DNA from: Roseovarius sp. MMSF_3350
GTDB taxonomy: Bacteria > Pseudomonadota > Alphaproteobacteria > Rhodobacterales > Rhodobacteraceae
Direction: 5' to 3'
Length of the DNA: 64,000 nucleotides
Assembly: GCF_030733425.1 (NCBI RefSeq)
Contig: NZ_JASHIZ010000022.1
Coordinates: 1 to 64,000, forward strand
Under the pieces are notes generated by a model. It had not been told where the DNA came from. It searched no databases and was given only the letters and a program-made list of their open reading frames with translations. This document shows positions 1 to 9,430 of the stretch, one piece after another. Every line of letters begins with the position of its first letter. The first letter of the stretch is position 1. The translations under genes were made by a program, and so were the position numbers.

Positions 1-2
1 TC

Positions 3-125
3 TGGCTGGGGCTGGCGGTGGGGCTGGCGCTGGCGGGCGTGTTCCTGATGTGGCGGTTCTGGTGGTGGTCGGCGCGCAACGTGGCGGCGCGGGTCTTGCA
101 AGAAGATGCCGAACCCGCTAGGTGA
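3..125 (+). CDS. C-terminal end of a membrane protein (partial)
   Basis: Only the last 40 codons are in the window. They encode a hydrophobic segment rich in Leu, Ala, Gly and Val, then a Trp/Arg boundary (MWRFWWWSARN) and a short polar tail ending in TGA. This looks like one transmembrane helix followed by a short cytoplasmic end. The frame is open to the window edge and has the GC-rich third positions of the neighbouring genes. The gene stops only 5 bases before the preQ1 riboswitch. No family can be assigned from this fragment. Confidence 0.5.
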   Translation, partial: WLGLAVGLALAGVFLMWRFWWWSARNVAARVLQEDAEPAR

Positions 126-130
126 GCGCC

Positions 131-166
131 CTGCGGTCGCAGCCTACCCGCGTTAAAAAACAAGGA
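131..166 (+). promoter_or_regulatory. preQ1-I riboswitch controlling queCDEF
   Basis: A four-pair stem (GCGG 133-136 with CCGC 148-151) closes a loop starting UCGCAG and ending AC. It is followed by an A-rich tail, UUAAAAAACAAGGA (153-166). This is the H-type pseudoknot layout of the type-2 preQ1-I aptamer (the Thermoanaerobacter tengcongensis type has the same UCGCAG loop, UUAA and ACAAGG tail). The AAGGA at 162-166 is also the queC Shine-Dalgarno, 8 bases before the ATG at 175. PreQ1 binding is therefore expected to hide the ribosome binding site and repress translation. The loop is about one base longer than the textbook example. Confidence 0.82.
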
Positions 167-174
167 CCAAATCT

Positions 175-867
175 ATGGATACGATCGTGATCTGCTCTGG
201 CGGGCTTGATTCCGTGTCGCTGGCCCACAAGGTGGCGGGCGAGGGCACGCTGCGGGGGCTGTTGTCTTTCGACTATGGCCAGCGGCATGTGAAGGAAGTT
301 GAATTCGCCGCGGCCTGTGCGCGCCGTCTGGGCGTGCCGCACAAGGTTGTGGACATCTCGGGCGTGGGCGCGGCGCTGTCGGGCTCGGCGCTGACCGACG
401 ATGTGGACGTGCCGGACGGGCATTACGCGGAAGAGACGATGAAGATCACCATCGTGCCGAACCGCAACGCGATCATGCTGGCTATCGCCTTTGGCATGGC
501 CGCCGCCGAGAAGGCCGAGGCGGTGGCGGCCGCCGTGCATGGCGGGGATCATTTCATCTATCCCGATTGCCGGCCCGGTTTTGTCGAGGCGTTTCAGGCG
601 ATGCAGGACCGGGCGCTGGAGGGCGTGGCCGAGGTGCAGCTTTACACGCCGTTCCTGAATGGCTCGAAGGCGGATATCGTGACCGAGGGCGCGAAATGGG
701 AAACGCCCTTTGCCGAGACATGGTCGTGCTACAAGGGCGGGGACGTGCATTGCGGGCGCTGTGGCACCTGCGTGGAGCGGCGCGAGGCGTTTCATTTGGC
801 GGGTGTCGTGGACCCGACCGCCTATGCGGATAAGGCGTTTTGGAAAGCGGCGACAGGGGTGGCGTGA
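175..867 (+). CDS. queC: QueC, 7-cyano-7-deazaguanine (preQ0) synthase
   Basis: Converts 7-carboxy-7-deazaguanine to preQ0 using ATP and ammonia, the third step of cytosolic queuosine precursor synthesis. The 230-residue product has the PP-loop ATP-binding motif SGGLDS at residues 8-13. The C-terminal zinc site is formed by Cys185, Cys193, Cys196 and Cys199. Length is normal for the family. The start at 175 is fixed by the AAGGA ribosome binding site that is part of the upstream preQ1 aptamer. It is the first gene of a four-gene operon, and its TGA overlaps the queD ATG by one base, indicating translational coupling. Confidence 0.96.
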   Translation: MDTIVICSGGLDSVSLAHKVAGEGTLRGLLSFDYGQRHVKEVEFAAACARRLGVPHKVVDISGVGAALSGSALTDDVDVPDGHYAEETMKITIVPNRNAIMLAIAFGMAAAEKAEAVAAAVHGGDHFIYPDCRPGFVEAFQAMQDRALEGVAEVQLYTPFLNGSKADIVTEGAKWETPFAETWSCYKGGDVHCGRCGTCVERREAFHLAGVVDPTAYADKAFWKAATGVA

Positions 868-1223
868 TGTACACGATCACCAAGGAGTTTCCTTTTTCCG
901 CGTCGCACCAGTTGCACGGGTTGCCCGAGGATCACCAATGCGCGCGGCTGCATGGGCATAACTATGTGGTCGTGATCGAATTGCGGGCTGAAGCGTTGAA
1001 CGCGCACGGGTTCGTGCGGGATTACCACGATCTGGGCGCGTTCAAGCGGTATGTCGACGAGGCGCTGGATCACCGACACCTGAATGATGTGCTGGGAGAC
1101 GATTGCGTGACCGCCGAGCGTTTGGCCAAGCATTTGTACGACTGGTGTCGTGCGCGCTGGCCGGAAGTCACCGCTGCGAAGGTCAGCGAGACGCCGAAGA
1201 CGTGGGCGGAGTATCGGCCGTGA
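867..1223 (+). CDS. queD: QueD, 6-carboxytetrahydropterin synthase
   Basis: Converts dihydroneopterin triphosphate to 6-carboxy-tetrahydropterin, the second step towards preQ0. The 118-residue T-fold protein shows the zinc ligands His14, His29 and His31 (HGHNY), the catalytic Cys25, and the DHRHLND motif carrying a further active-site histidine. An upstream in-frame ATG exists at 840, but the start at 867 gives the family N-terminus (MYTITKEF) and the TGATG overlap with queC. The 3' end overlaps the GTG start of queE, so queC, queD and queE are coupled. Confidence 0.95.
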   Translation: MYTITKEFPFSASHQLHGLPEDHQCARLHGHNYVVVIELRAEALNAHGFVRDYHDLGAFKRYVDEALDHRHLNDVLGDDCVTAERLAKHLYDWCRARWPEVTAAKVSETPKTWAEYRP

Positions 1224-1948
1224 GCGAAAAGCATCTAATCCGCGTGTCCGAGATTTTCGGGCCGACCATCCAGGGCGAGGGCGCGCTGATCGGGCAGCCG
1301 ACGGTGTTCGTGCGCACGGGGGGCTGTGATTTCCGGTGCTCGTGGTGCGACAGCATGCACGCGGTGGACAACGACTATCGCAACACGTGGAAGGCAATGA
1401 CGCCCGAGGCGATTATGGAGGAGGTGGCGCGCCTGTCGGGGGGCAAGCCGATCCTGGTTACGCTGTCGGGCGGCAATCCGGCGATCCAGCCGATGGCCGA
1501 GCTGATCCGGCTGGGGCAGCAACAGGGCTGTTACTTTGCCATGGAAACCCAAGGCTCGGTCGTGCGCGGCTGGTTCGAGGCGCTGGACATGTTGGTGCTG
1601 TCGCCCAAGCCGCCGTCGAGCGGGATGCTGACCGACTGGGGGCTGGTGGCCGAATGCGTCGAGGCGGGACAGGGCACGCAGACGATCCTGAAGCTGGTCG
1701 TGTTCGACGAGGCGGATTTTGCCTATGCCCGCGAGGCCGCGGCGATGTTTCCGCAGCTGCCCGTCTACCTGCAGCCGGGCAACCATACGCCGCCGCCACC
1801 CGATGATGACACAGCGACGGTCGATCGCGAGGGGCTGGAGGCGCGGATGCGCTGGCTGGTTGCCCGTGTGACCGAAGAGAAATGGTATGACGCGCGGGTG
1901 TTGCCGCAATTGCATGTGACCCTGTGGGGCAACATGCGCGGGGTCTGA
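1220..1948 (+). CDS. queE: QueE, 7-carboxy-7-deazaguanine synthase (radical SAM)
   Basis: Radical SAM enzyme that rearranges 6-carboxytetrahydropterin into 7-carboxy-7-deazaguanine. The 242-residue protein binds its 4Fe-4S cluster through Cys36, Cys40 and Cys43 (CDFRCSWC, the CxxxCxxC signature). The substrate-binding GPTIQGEG motif lies just before it. I chose the GTG at 1220, which overlaps the queD stop codon, over the longer open frame starting at 1103; the longer start would add about 39 residues unrelated to the family. It is the third gene of the operon. Confidence 0.94.
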   Translation: MSEKHLIRVSEIFGPTIQGEGALIGQPTVFVRTGGCDFRCSWCDSMHAVDNDYRNTWKAMTPEAIMEEVARLSGGKPILVTLSGGNPAIQPMAELIRLGQQQGCYFAMETQGSVVRGWFEALDMLVLSPKPPSSGMLTDWGLVAECVEAGQGTQTILKLVVFDEADFAYAREAAAMFPQLPVYLQPGNHTPPPPDDDTATVDREGLEARMRWLVARVTEEKWYDARVLPQLHVTLWGNMRGV

Positions 1949-1959
1949 AAGAGGACGAA

Positions 1960-2424
1960 ATGGCCGAGGATATTTACAAGGATCTCAAGCAGCTGGGCGG
2001 TGAAACGAAAGTGCCGCAAAGCCCGGAAGAGGCCGAGTTGGAGCGGGTCGAGAACCCGCAGGCGGACGTGGCCTACAATGTGCGGTTCACGGTGCCGGAA
2101 TTCACGTCATTGTGCCCGATGACCGGACAGCCGGATTTCGCCCATCTGGTCATCGACTATGTTCCGGGCAAGTGGCTGGTGGAAAGCAAGTCGCTGAAGC
2201 TTTTTCTCACAAGCTTCCGCAACCACGGGGCGTTTCACGAGGATTGCACGATCTCGATCGCGCGGCGGCTGGTGGACTTTCTCGCGCCGCAGTGGCTGCG
2301 GATCGGGGGGTACTGGTATCCCCGCGGGGGCATCCCCATCGACGTGTTCTGGCAGACGGGCGAGAAGCCCACAGGCGTCTGGGTGCCCGACCAGGGAGTG
2401 CCGCCCTATCGTGGGCGGGGCTGA
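1960..2424 (+). CDS. queF: QueF, NADPH-dependent preQ0 reductase
   Basis: Reduces the nitrile of preQ0 to the aminomethyl group of preQ1, which TGT then inserts into tRNA. The 154-residue product is the short unimodular form. It contains the active-site cysteine in [10 protein letters not shown] (Cys52, which forms the thioimide), the acid Asp59, the ESKSLK NADPH-binding stretch and FHEDC. The start at 1960 follows a GAGGA ribosome binding site and lies 11 bases after the queE stop. With queC, queD and queE it makes all later steps to preQ1 from one transcript; folE and tgt are not in the window. Confidence 0.96.
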   Translation: MAEDIYKDLKQLGGETKVPQSPEEAELERVENPQADVAYNVRFTVPEFTSLCPMTGQPDFAHLVIDYVPGKWLVESKSLKLFLTSFRNHGAFHEDCTISIARRLVDFLAPQWLRIGGYWYPRGGIPIDVFWQTGEKPTGVWVPDQGVPPYRGRG

Positions 2425-2433
2425 AACGGAAAA

Positions 2434-2463
2434 CCCCACATTCTTCGTGTGAAGAATGTGGGG
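2434..2463. terminator. Bidirectional terminator between queF and the lipoprotein gene
   Basis: A perfect 13-bp stem (CCCCACATTCTTC at 2434-2446 with its complement at 2451-2463) closes the loop GTGT. It lies between the convergent ends of queF and the minus-strand gene at 2497. On the minus strand it is followed by TTTTCC, so it can act as an intrinsic terminator there. On the plus strand it is followed by a second palindrome instead of a clean T run. Confidence 0.75.
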
Positions 2464-2466
2464 CCG

Positions 2467-2490
2467 GAAAATTCGTTTCTTAGAATTTTC
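2467..2490. repeat. AT-rich palindrome GAAAATTC-n8-GAATTTTC
   Basis: The 8-bp arms GAAAATTC (2467-2474) and GAATTTTC (2483-2490) form a second hairpin 3 bases after the strong terminator stem. Similar AT-rich palindromes in an otherwise GC-rich sequence occur between fabD and fabG at 49172-49217. Confidence 0.6.
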
Positions 2491-2496
2491 TGGTGG

Positions 2497-2760
2497 TTAG
2501 CAGGGGCGCGTCACGTAGCCGCCACGGCCGTCCGCATAGGCACACTGATTGGTGCGCTGGTTGCGGGCAATAAGGGCACCGGCAGCTGCGCCAGCTGCGG
2601 CGGTCACCACGGTCCAGCCGAGGTTGGCGTCAAACGCCTGTGCCGCGACAGCGCCGGCACCGGCACCGATCAGGGCGCCTTGCTCTTCTTCGGTCATCGT
2701 GTCGCAGGCGGTCACGGTCAGAGCGGCTGCGGTGACAAAAGCGGTAATCTTGGTTTTCAT
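2497..2760 (-). CDS. Small glycine-zipper lipoprotein
   Basis: An 87-residue protein with a lysine-rich start, a hydrophobic segment and the lipobox-like LTVTAC with Cys19, so it is probably a lipoprotein attached to an envelope membrane. The mature part contains GALIGAGAGAVAAQ and AAAGAAAGALIA, two glycine-zipper helices like those of outer-membrane SlyB/YMGG-type proteins. A C-terminal pair of cysteines (NQCAY and RPC) may form a disulphide. The exact role is unknown. The ATG follows a GGAAGAGGACCC ribosome binding region. Confidence 0.75.
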   Translation of the reverse strand: MKTKITAFVTAAALTVTACDTMTEEEQGALIGAGAGAVAAQAFDANLGWTVVTAAAGAAAGALIARNQRTNQCAYADGRGGYVTRPC

Positions 2761-2817
2761 GTGGGTCCTCTTCCTTTTGCTGTACCCATAACGAGTTTAG
2801 AGCCCAAGGGTTCCATT

Positions 2818-3864
2818 TCAGGTCACATCATTTTCATCCGCGTGAATCTGCGTAAGGGGCACGGCTGTCGGCGGAAAAACGCTTTCGCCGACAAGGGCCG
2901 GGTCCGCGCTGTGCCGGGTGGCGCGCAACTCGCGGTAGCCGAGATAGAGACCGGAGCCGACGATCAGGCCCATGCCCCACAAGGTGGCCACGGGAGGAAC
3001 CTCGTTCCAGACGAGGTAGCCCAAGAAGGTGGCGATCGGCAGGTAGCTGTAGTCGAAGGGCGCCACGAGGCTGGCGGAGGCCACCTGATAGGCGCGGGAT
3101 AGAAAGATATAGCCCAGCATGCCGGCCAAGCCCAGGAGGGCGATCATCGGCCAGTCCACCGAAACCGTGGCGGGCAGACGCATCGCGAGATGCGGATGCG
3201 TGGCGACCTCGGGCAACAAGAGGTTGACCAGCCCACCCAACGGCAGGATGAAGATGCCGGCGAAGAGCAGCGTGTGCAGACCCAGCGTCAGCGAGGTTTC
3301 GCGATCGCCGATCTTTCGCGCCAGGACCTGACCCACGGCATAGAACATGGCGCAGCCCAGCGGCAGGACCGAGACCCAGGAGAGGCCCTGGGTGGTGGGA
3401 TTGATCGCGATGACGACACCGGCGAAGCCAGCGCCCAGGGTCGCGATACGGTGTCGTCCGATCTGCTCGCGCAGCCACAGGGCGGCCAGAACGGCGACGA
3501 TCAGCGGCGCGGAAAAGAAGATGGTCGAGACCTCGGCCAGGCCCATGAATGGAAAGGCCGCGTAAAACAGCGCGAAACCCGCGGCGAAGAGCCCGCCGCG
3601 CAGCATGTGGACCGGCCAGAGCGGCGTCAGCAGGCGGTGCGGACCGCCGAGCCACAGGATGAGCGGCACGAGCACGGCGACGGAGATGAGCGAGCGGGCA
3701 AAGAGCAGAATCCATATCGGGTAACTGGACAGAAGCACTTTCATCAGCGCGTCCTGTCCGACGAAGAACAGCATGCCGATCTCGACGCAGAGGATGCCCT
3801 GCACCGCGCCCGGCGCCAACGGCAGAGACGCGCGCCGCGACGCAGAGGACATGTCTGTCGGCAT
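2818..3864 (-). CDS. EamA/DMT-family transporter
   Basis: A 348-residue integral membrane protein with about ten hydrophobic helices arranged as two EamA repeats, the normal form of drug/metabolite transporters. Recognisable parts are VEIGMLFFVGQDALMKVLL (helix 1) and the second repeat starting near LSWVSVLPLGCAMFYAVGQVL. The start at 3864 has GAGGG about 9 bases upstream; the frame remains open to 4125 but that extension is polar and overlaps the divergent gene. The substrate cannot be predicted. It is divergent from another EamA transporter at 4082. Confidence 0.88.
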   Translation of the reverse strand: MPTDMSSASRRASLPLAPGAVQGILCVEIGMLFFVGQDALMKVLLSSYPIWILLFARSLISVAVLVPLILWLGGPHRLLTPLWPVHMLRGGLFAAGFALFYAAFPFMGLAEVSTIFFSAPLIVAVLAALWLREQIGRHRIATLGAGFAGVVIAINPTTQGLSWVSVLPLGCAMFYAVGQVLARKIGDRETSLTLGLHTLLFAGIFILPLGGLVNLLLPEVATHPHLAMRLPATVSVDWPMIALLGLAGMLGYIFLSRAYQVASASLVAPFDYSYLPIATFLGYLVWNEVPPVATLWGMGLIVGSGLYLGYRELRATRHSADPALVGESVFPPTAVPLTQIHADENDVT

Positions 3865-4081
3865 CGGATTGTTCCCTCTTTCCGGCGGCCCAGGGCTGGC
3901 CGAGGGAAAGCTTGTGGCGAAGGGTGTGTCCTGTCTGGCCTGTTCGCGACCCGGTGTCGTGAACGGGACAGCCATGCAGCGACCGCCCCCGTTCGTGGCC
4001 GGCAGGCAGAAAGCGCTGTCCCTCGGGGCGCTATCGGCCCATAACGATTTGCGGATCAACCCTAAGGACCTCGCCCCGTTC

Positions 4082-4960
4082 ATGTTATCAGACCGCCCCG
4101 TCTGGCTGCGGCTCGCGCCGGTCATCTTTCTTTTGCTGTGGTCGGGAGGCTATGGCGTGGCGAAGGTCGGGCTGGACTATGCCGCGCCGATGACGATCCT
4201 GGCACTGCGGTTCGCGCTGGTGGTGGTGGCCATGGCGGTGCTGTGGGCGGCGCTGCGTCCGCCCTTGCCGCAAAGCCGGGCGGAATGGGGGCATCTGGCC
4301 ATCGTCGGCCTTCTGATCCAGTCGGTCTATTTCGGCATGTCGTACTGCGCGCTGGACGCGGGTGTGGCAGTGGGGACGTTGGCGCTGTTGATGACGCTGC
4401 AACCGGTCTTGGTGGCGCTGATCGCGCCGCGCTGGACGGGCGAGCGCGTGGGCTGGAGGCAGTGGGGCGGGCTGATCCTGGGGCTGATCGGAGCCGCGGT
4501 GGTGATCGGCGCACGCTCGGCGGTGGAGCCGCCGAGCTTCATGGGCTTTGTCTTTGCGATGATCGGCCTTGCGGGGATCGTCGCGGCGTCGCTTTGGGAA
4601 AAGCGGTTCGGGCTGCGGCATCATCCGGTGACCTCGAACCTGATCGGATATGCCGCAGGGTTCTTGGGCGTACTGCCGCTGCTGGCGATGCAGGACGACC
4701 TGTCGGTCACATGGAGCTGGCCCTTTGTGGGCGTGCTCTTCTACCTGGTGGTGGGCAATTCGCTGGTCGCGGTTGGACTGCTCTTGGCGATGATCCGGGT
4801 GGGCGACGTGGCCAGGGTGTCGGCGCTCTTTTTCCTGGTGCCGCCACTTGCGGCGGTGATCGCGTGGGCCATGGTGGGCGAGGTGATGCCGCCCGTGGCC
4901 TGGAGCGGCATGGTGCTGGCGGGGCTCGGCGTGGTGCTGGCGACGCGCAAGGCCGGCTAG
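4082..4960 (+). CDS. EamA/DMT-family transporter
   Basis: A 292-residue protein of ten hydrophobic segments in two EamA repeats, starting MLSDRPVWLRLAPVIFLLLW. The length is typical for the family and suggests an inner-membrane exporter of metabolites or amino acids. The open frame extends upstream to 3773, but that part is antisense to the divergent transporter and is not hydrophobic, so ATG 4082 was chosen; no strong ribosome binding site is visible. It is not closely similar to the neighbouring EamA gene, so the pair is not a recent tandem duplication. Confidence 0.88.
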   Translation: MLSDRPVWLRLAPVIFLLLWSGGYGVAKVGLDYAAPMTILALRFALVVVAMAVLWAALRPPLPQSRAEWGHLAIVGLLIQSVYFGMSYCALDAGVAVGTLALLMTLQPVLVALIAPRWTGERVGWRQWGGLILGLIGAAVVIGARSAVEPPSFMGFVFAMIGLAGIVAASLWEKRFGLRHHPVTSNLIGYAAGFLGVLPLLAMQDDLSVTWSWPFVGVLFYLVVGNSLVAVGLLLAMIRVGDVARVSALFFLVPPLAAVIAWAMVGEVMPPVAWSGMVLAGLGVVLATRKAG

Positions 4961-5021
4961 CCATCAGGCGGCGGCCCGAAGCCGGGTGAGGCCGCGGCGG
5001 TCCCGCGGGCCTTGGGCTGAG

Positions 5022-5492
5022 TCAGTCGACTATGAACCGCCCGCGTGCCTTGACCGGCGGGTCGGAATGGTCCTTGACCAGGAACGGATATTCGCCCTTG
5101 CGCATGGGGTGAAAGCTGAACCTCGCGCCGCCCTTGCCGTCGCATTGGATGGCGCGAAAGCTGAGGCCCTGGGCGTAGAATTCCATTTCGCTTTCGAGGA
5201 CCGACAGGACCCTGATATGCGCGTTTTCCATCAGTTGGGGGGACTCGAAGTGCAAGCCGGTCTCGGGCGTGACCGCCTGCGGGCAGATCACGTTGAGGCG
5301 GTAATAGCCGCCATGGGCCAGGCGGAACTCGGTCTGCGAAAGCGCGATGGTTCCGTCGTCATTGCGCGACATCTCGAGACGGATGTCGTTGGGCTTGCCT
5401 TCGCCCAGCTGACCCGAGACCGGCTGTTCGGCCAGCGCGGGTGTCGCGGAAACGAGGGCGGCAGAGATCAGGGCGCGGATGGGCTGGGCGAT
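5022..5492 (-). CDS. Exported protein of unknown function, probable ATC start codon
   Basis: The natural protein is about 156 residues with the signal peptide (M)AQPIRALISAALVSATPALA cut before EQPV. The mature part is a beta-rich domain of about 135 residues with FYAQGLSFRAIQC and HPMRKGEYPFLVKDH, resembling cupredoxin-like secreted proteins but without a clear copper site. No ATG, GTG or TTG lies at the expected start. The codon there is ATC (5492-5490), 7 bases after a perfect GGAGG. The only standard start is ATG 5573, which would add 27 polar residues in front of the signal peptide. The function is unknown. Confidence 0.6.
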   Translation of the reverse strand: MAQPIRALISAALVSATPALAEQPVSGQLGEGKPNDIRLEMSRNDDGTIALSQTEFRLAHGGYYRLNVICPQAVTPETGLHFESPQLMENAHIRVLSVLESEMEFYAQGLSFRAIQCDGKGGARFSFHPMRKGEYPFLVKDHSDPPVKARGRFIVD

Positions 5493-5650
5493 GGGGGATC
5501 CTCCGACGGGTTTTCTGGGGACAAAGGATAGTCCCGTTCCTGCCGCTTTTCCAGTTGTGCGCTGTGCGTTCACGCTGCGGGCTTTGACCGACGCGATGGT
5601 GACGAGCCACGTGAAAGGACCGATGCGCGTGGCACCGGCCCTTCGAGGAG

Positions 5651-5672
5651 GTGGGCAGAATGCCCACCCTAC
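5651..5672. repeat. GTGGGCA-TGCCCAC intergenic palindrome
   Basis: A 7-bp stem (GTGGGCA 5651-5657 and TGCCCAC 5661-5667) followed by CCTACG. Read on the minus strand it is CGTAGGGTGGGCA, and the same GTAGGGTGGG core heads another palindrome at 59015-59040. It is probably a short dispersed intergenic repeat, here downstream of acs. Confidence 0.5.
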
Positions 5673-5676
5673 GAGC

Positions 5677-7626
<1,950 letters not shown>

Positions 7627-7791
7627 GGTTCCTCCCTTACTTGGTCTTGCGTGTCTCTCAGGCCCGCCCAGCCCCTGCGGGACGGGCCTTCTCCGGATGG
7701 CAACCTAGAGCGTTTCGCCGAAAACCTGAATCAAAGATTTCCCGGGCCGGCTTGTCGGAGTGTCATCGACGTGCCGTGGCGGATGTCCGCG

Positions 7792-8547
7792 TCAGATGGC
7801 CAGATATTCGGCCCGCAGGCTTTCGTTTTCCAGCACCTCGGACGCGGTGCCGTCGAAGGCGATGCTGCCGGTATCCAGGATGATGCAGCGATCGGCGAGT
7901 TCGAGGGCGCGCACGGCATTCTGTTCGACGAGGATGGTGGTGATGCCCTGTTCCTTGATGATGCGCAGGGTCTTTTCGATCTCGTCGACGATCACCGGAG
8001 CGAGGCCCTCGTAAGGTTCGTCGAGAAGCAGGACCTTGATGTCGCGCGCCAGCGCGCGGGCAACGGCGAGCATCTGCTGTTCTCCGCCCGAGAGGGTCAC
8101 GCCTTCCTGGCGGCGGCGTTCCTTGAGGCGCGGGAAAAGCTCGTAGAGGCGATCGAGGGACCAGCCGACGGGCGGAGTGATCTGGGCCAGTTGCAGGTTC
8201 TCTTCCACGGTGAGGCCGGGGATGACGCAGCGGTCCTCGGGGACGAGACCGATGCCGGAGGTGGCGGCCTGTGCGCTTTTCATGTTGTGCAGAGGCTGGT
8301 GGTCGAGCCAGATCTCACCATGCGCGAGCTGTGGGTTGTCCATCCGGGCGATGGCGCGCAGCGTGGTGGTCTTGCCCGCGCCGTTGCGGCCCAGCAGCGC
8401 CAGGATCTCGCCCTCGTGGACGTTGAAGGAGATGTCCTGCACGATATAGCTTTCGCCGTAATAGGCCTGCATCCCCCAGACCGACAGGAAGGCGGGGGCG
8501 GTTTCGGCGTGGTTGCGGTGCTTGGAAAAGTCGGGTTTGACGTTCAT
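7792..8547 (-). CDS. livF: LIV-type ABC transporter ATPase, LivF-like
   Basis: A 251-residue ATPase with Walker A GRNGAGKTT, signature LSGGEQQ and Walker B VLLLDEP. The ending RAEYLAI is typical of LivF proteins of the HAAT (LIV) family. It energises import by the permeases encoded upstream. The start MNVKPDF at 8547 gives about 20 residues before the domain; the open frame continues to 8832 through repeat DNA and the end of livG and is not used. It is the last transporter gene of a five-gene operon and is separated from livG by an array of palindromic repeats. Confidence 0.92.
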   Translation of the reverse strand: MNVKPDFSKHRNHAETAPAFLSVWGMQAYYGESYIVQDISFNVHEGEILALLGRNGAGKTTTLRAIARMDNPQLAHGEIWLDHQPLHNMKSAQAATSGIGLVPEDRCVIPGLTVEENLQLAQITPPVGWSLDRLYELFPRLKERRRQEGVTLSGGEQQMLAVARALARDIKVLLLDEPYEGLAPVIVDEIEKTLRIIKEQGITTILVEQNAVRALELADRCIILDTGSIAFDGTASEVLENESLRAEYLAI

Positions 8548-8559
8548 TTTCGGGTCCTC

Positions 8560-8645
8560 CCGTCCCGGACCTGATCCGGGACCTCTTGCTGTGGGGGCGA
8601 GGCCCCGGATCAGGTCCGGGGCAGGCTCCCGGATCACGTCCGGGG
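8560..8645. repeat. REP-like palindrome array between livG and livF
   Basis: Three half-related units: TCCCGGACCTGATCCGGGA (8562-8581), GGCCCCGGATCAGGTCCGGGG (about 8601-8621, overlapping stem) and CTCCCGGATCACGTCCGGGG (about 8626-8645). They pair with each other and belong to the GTCCCGG/CCGGGACCTC family found elsewhere in the window. In this intercistronic place they may protect the upstream mRNA or tune livF expression. Confidence 0.7.
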
Positions 8646-8662
8646 CGTCGATGGCATGGCGG

Positions 8663-9418
8663 TCAGGCGCTTTCGCCCAGGTAGGCTTCGCGGACCTTGG
8701 GGTGGCCCTTGATCTTGTCCGGCGTGTCCTCGACCAGGGGGGTGCCCTGGGCCAGGACCGTGATGCGCTCGGCCAGGGAGAAGACCACGTGCATGTCGTG
8801 TTCGATGATGCAGATCGTAATGTCGCGCTCATCCTTGATCTGTTTCAAGAGGTCGATCGTGTTGTTGGTGTCGGCACGGGCCATGCCTGCGGTGGGTTCG
8901 TCCAGGAGCAGGAGGCGCGGTTCCTGCGCGAGACACATGCCGATTTCCAGCCGCCGCTTGTTGCCGCGAGACATGGCCGCGGCATGGTCATGACGGGAAT
9001 CGGCGAGGTTGAGGCTTTCGAGCATGTCCTCGGCCTGCTCGACGATGTGTTTTTCGTCCATCGTGCTCTCCAGCGCGTGCATCCGGAATGCGCCGTCGCG
9101 TCGCGCGAAGATCGGGATCATCATGTTTTCCAGAACCGTGAGGTCGCCGAAGATCTCGGGCGTCTGGAACACGCGGGAAATGCCCATCTGGTTGATCTGA
9201 TAGGGCTTGCGGCCCAGCACCGACTGGCCGTCGAACATGACGGAACCGGTGTCGGGGATCAGCTTGCCGATGAGGCAGTTCAGGAGCGTGGACTTGCCCG
9301 CGCCGTTGGGGCCGATGATGGCGTGGCAGCTGTTTTCCGCCACGCTGAGGTTCACGTCACCCAGGGCCTGAAGGCCGCCGAAGCGCTTGTTGACGTTCTT
9401 GACTTCAAGAATTCCCAT
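8663..9418 (-). CDS. livG: LIV-type ABC transporter ATPase, LivG-like
   Basis: A 251-residue ATPase with Walker A GPNGAGKST, Walker B LLLLDEPTAG and the switch histidine in CIIEHDM. The ABC signature is the unusual MSRGNKRRLEIG in place of LSYGQ/LSGGQ. It pairs with LivF to drive the LivH/LivM permease. The start is supported by the family N-terminus MGILEVKNVNKRFGG. It lies 13 bases after livM in the operon. The likely substrate is a branched-chain amino acid, amide or short organic acid; the neighbouring acs favours a carboxylate, but this is inference. Confidence 0.92.
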   Translation of the reverse strand: MGILEVKNVNKRFGGLQALGDVNLSVAENSCHAIIGPNGAGKSTLLNCLIGKLIPDTGSVMFDGQSVLGRKPYQINQMGISRVFQTPEIFGDLTVLENMMIPIFARRDGAFRMHALESTMDEKHIVEQAEDMLESLNLADSRHDHAAAMSRGNKRRLEIGMCLAQEPRLLLLDEPTAGMARADTNNTIDLLKQIKDERDITICIIEHDMHVVFSLAERITVLAQGTPLVEDTPDKIKGHPKVREAYLGESA

Positions 9419-9430
9419 TGTCGTCGCTCC

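Noticed and set aside
3773-4125. Long N-terminal extensions of both EamA transporter frames across the divergent region
   Set aside because: The extensions overlap each other, are polar and lack family similarity; internal ATG codons give the normal family length.
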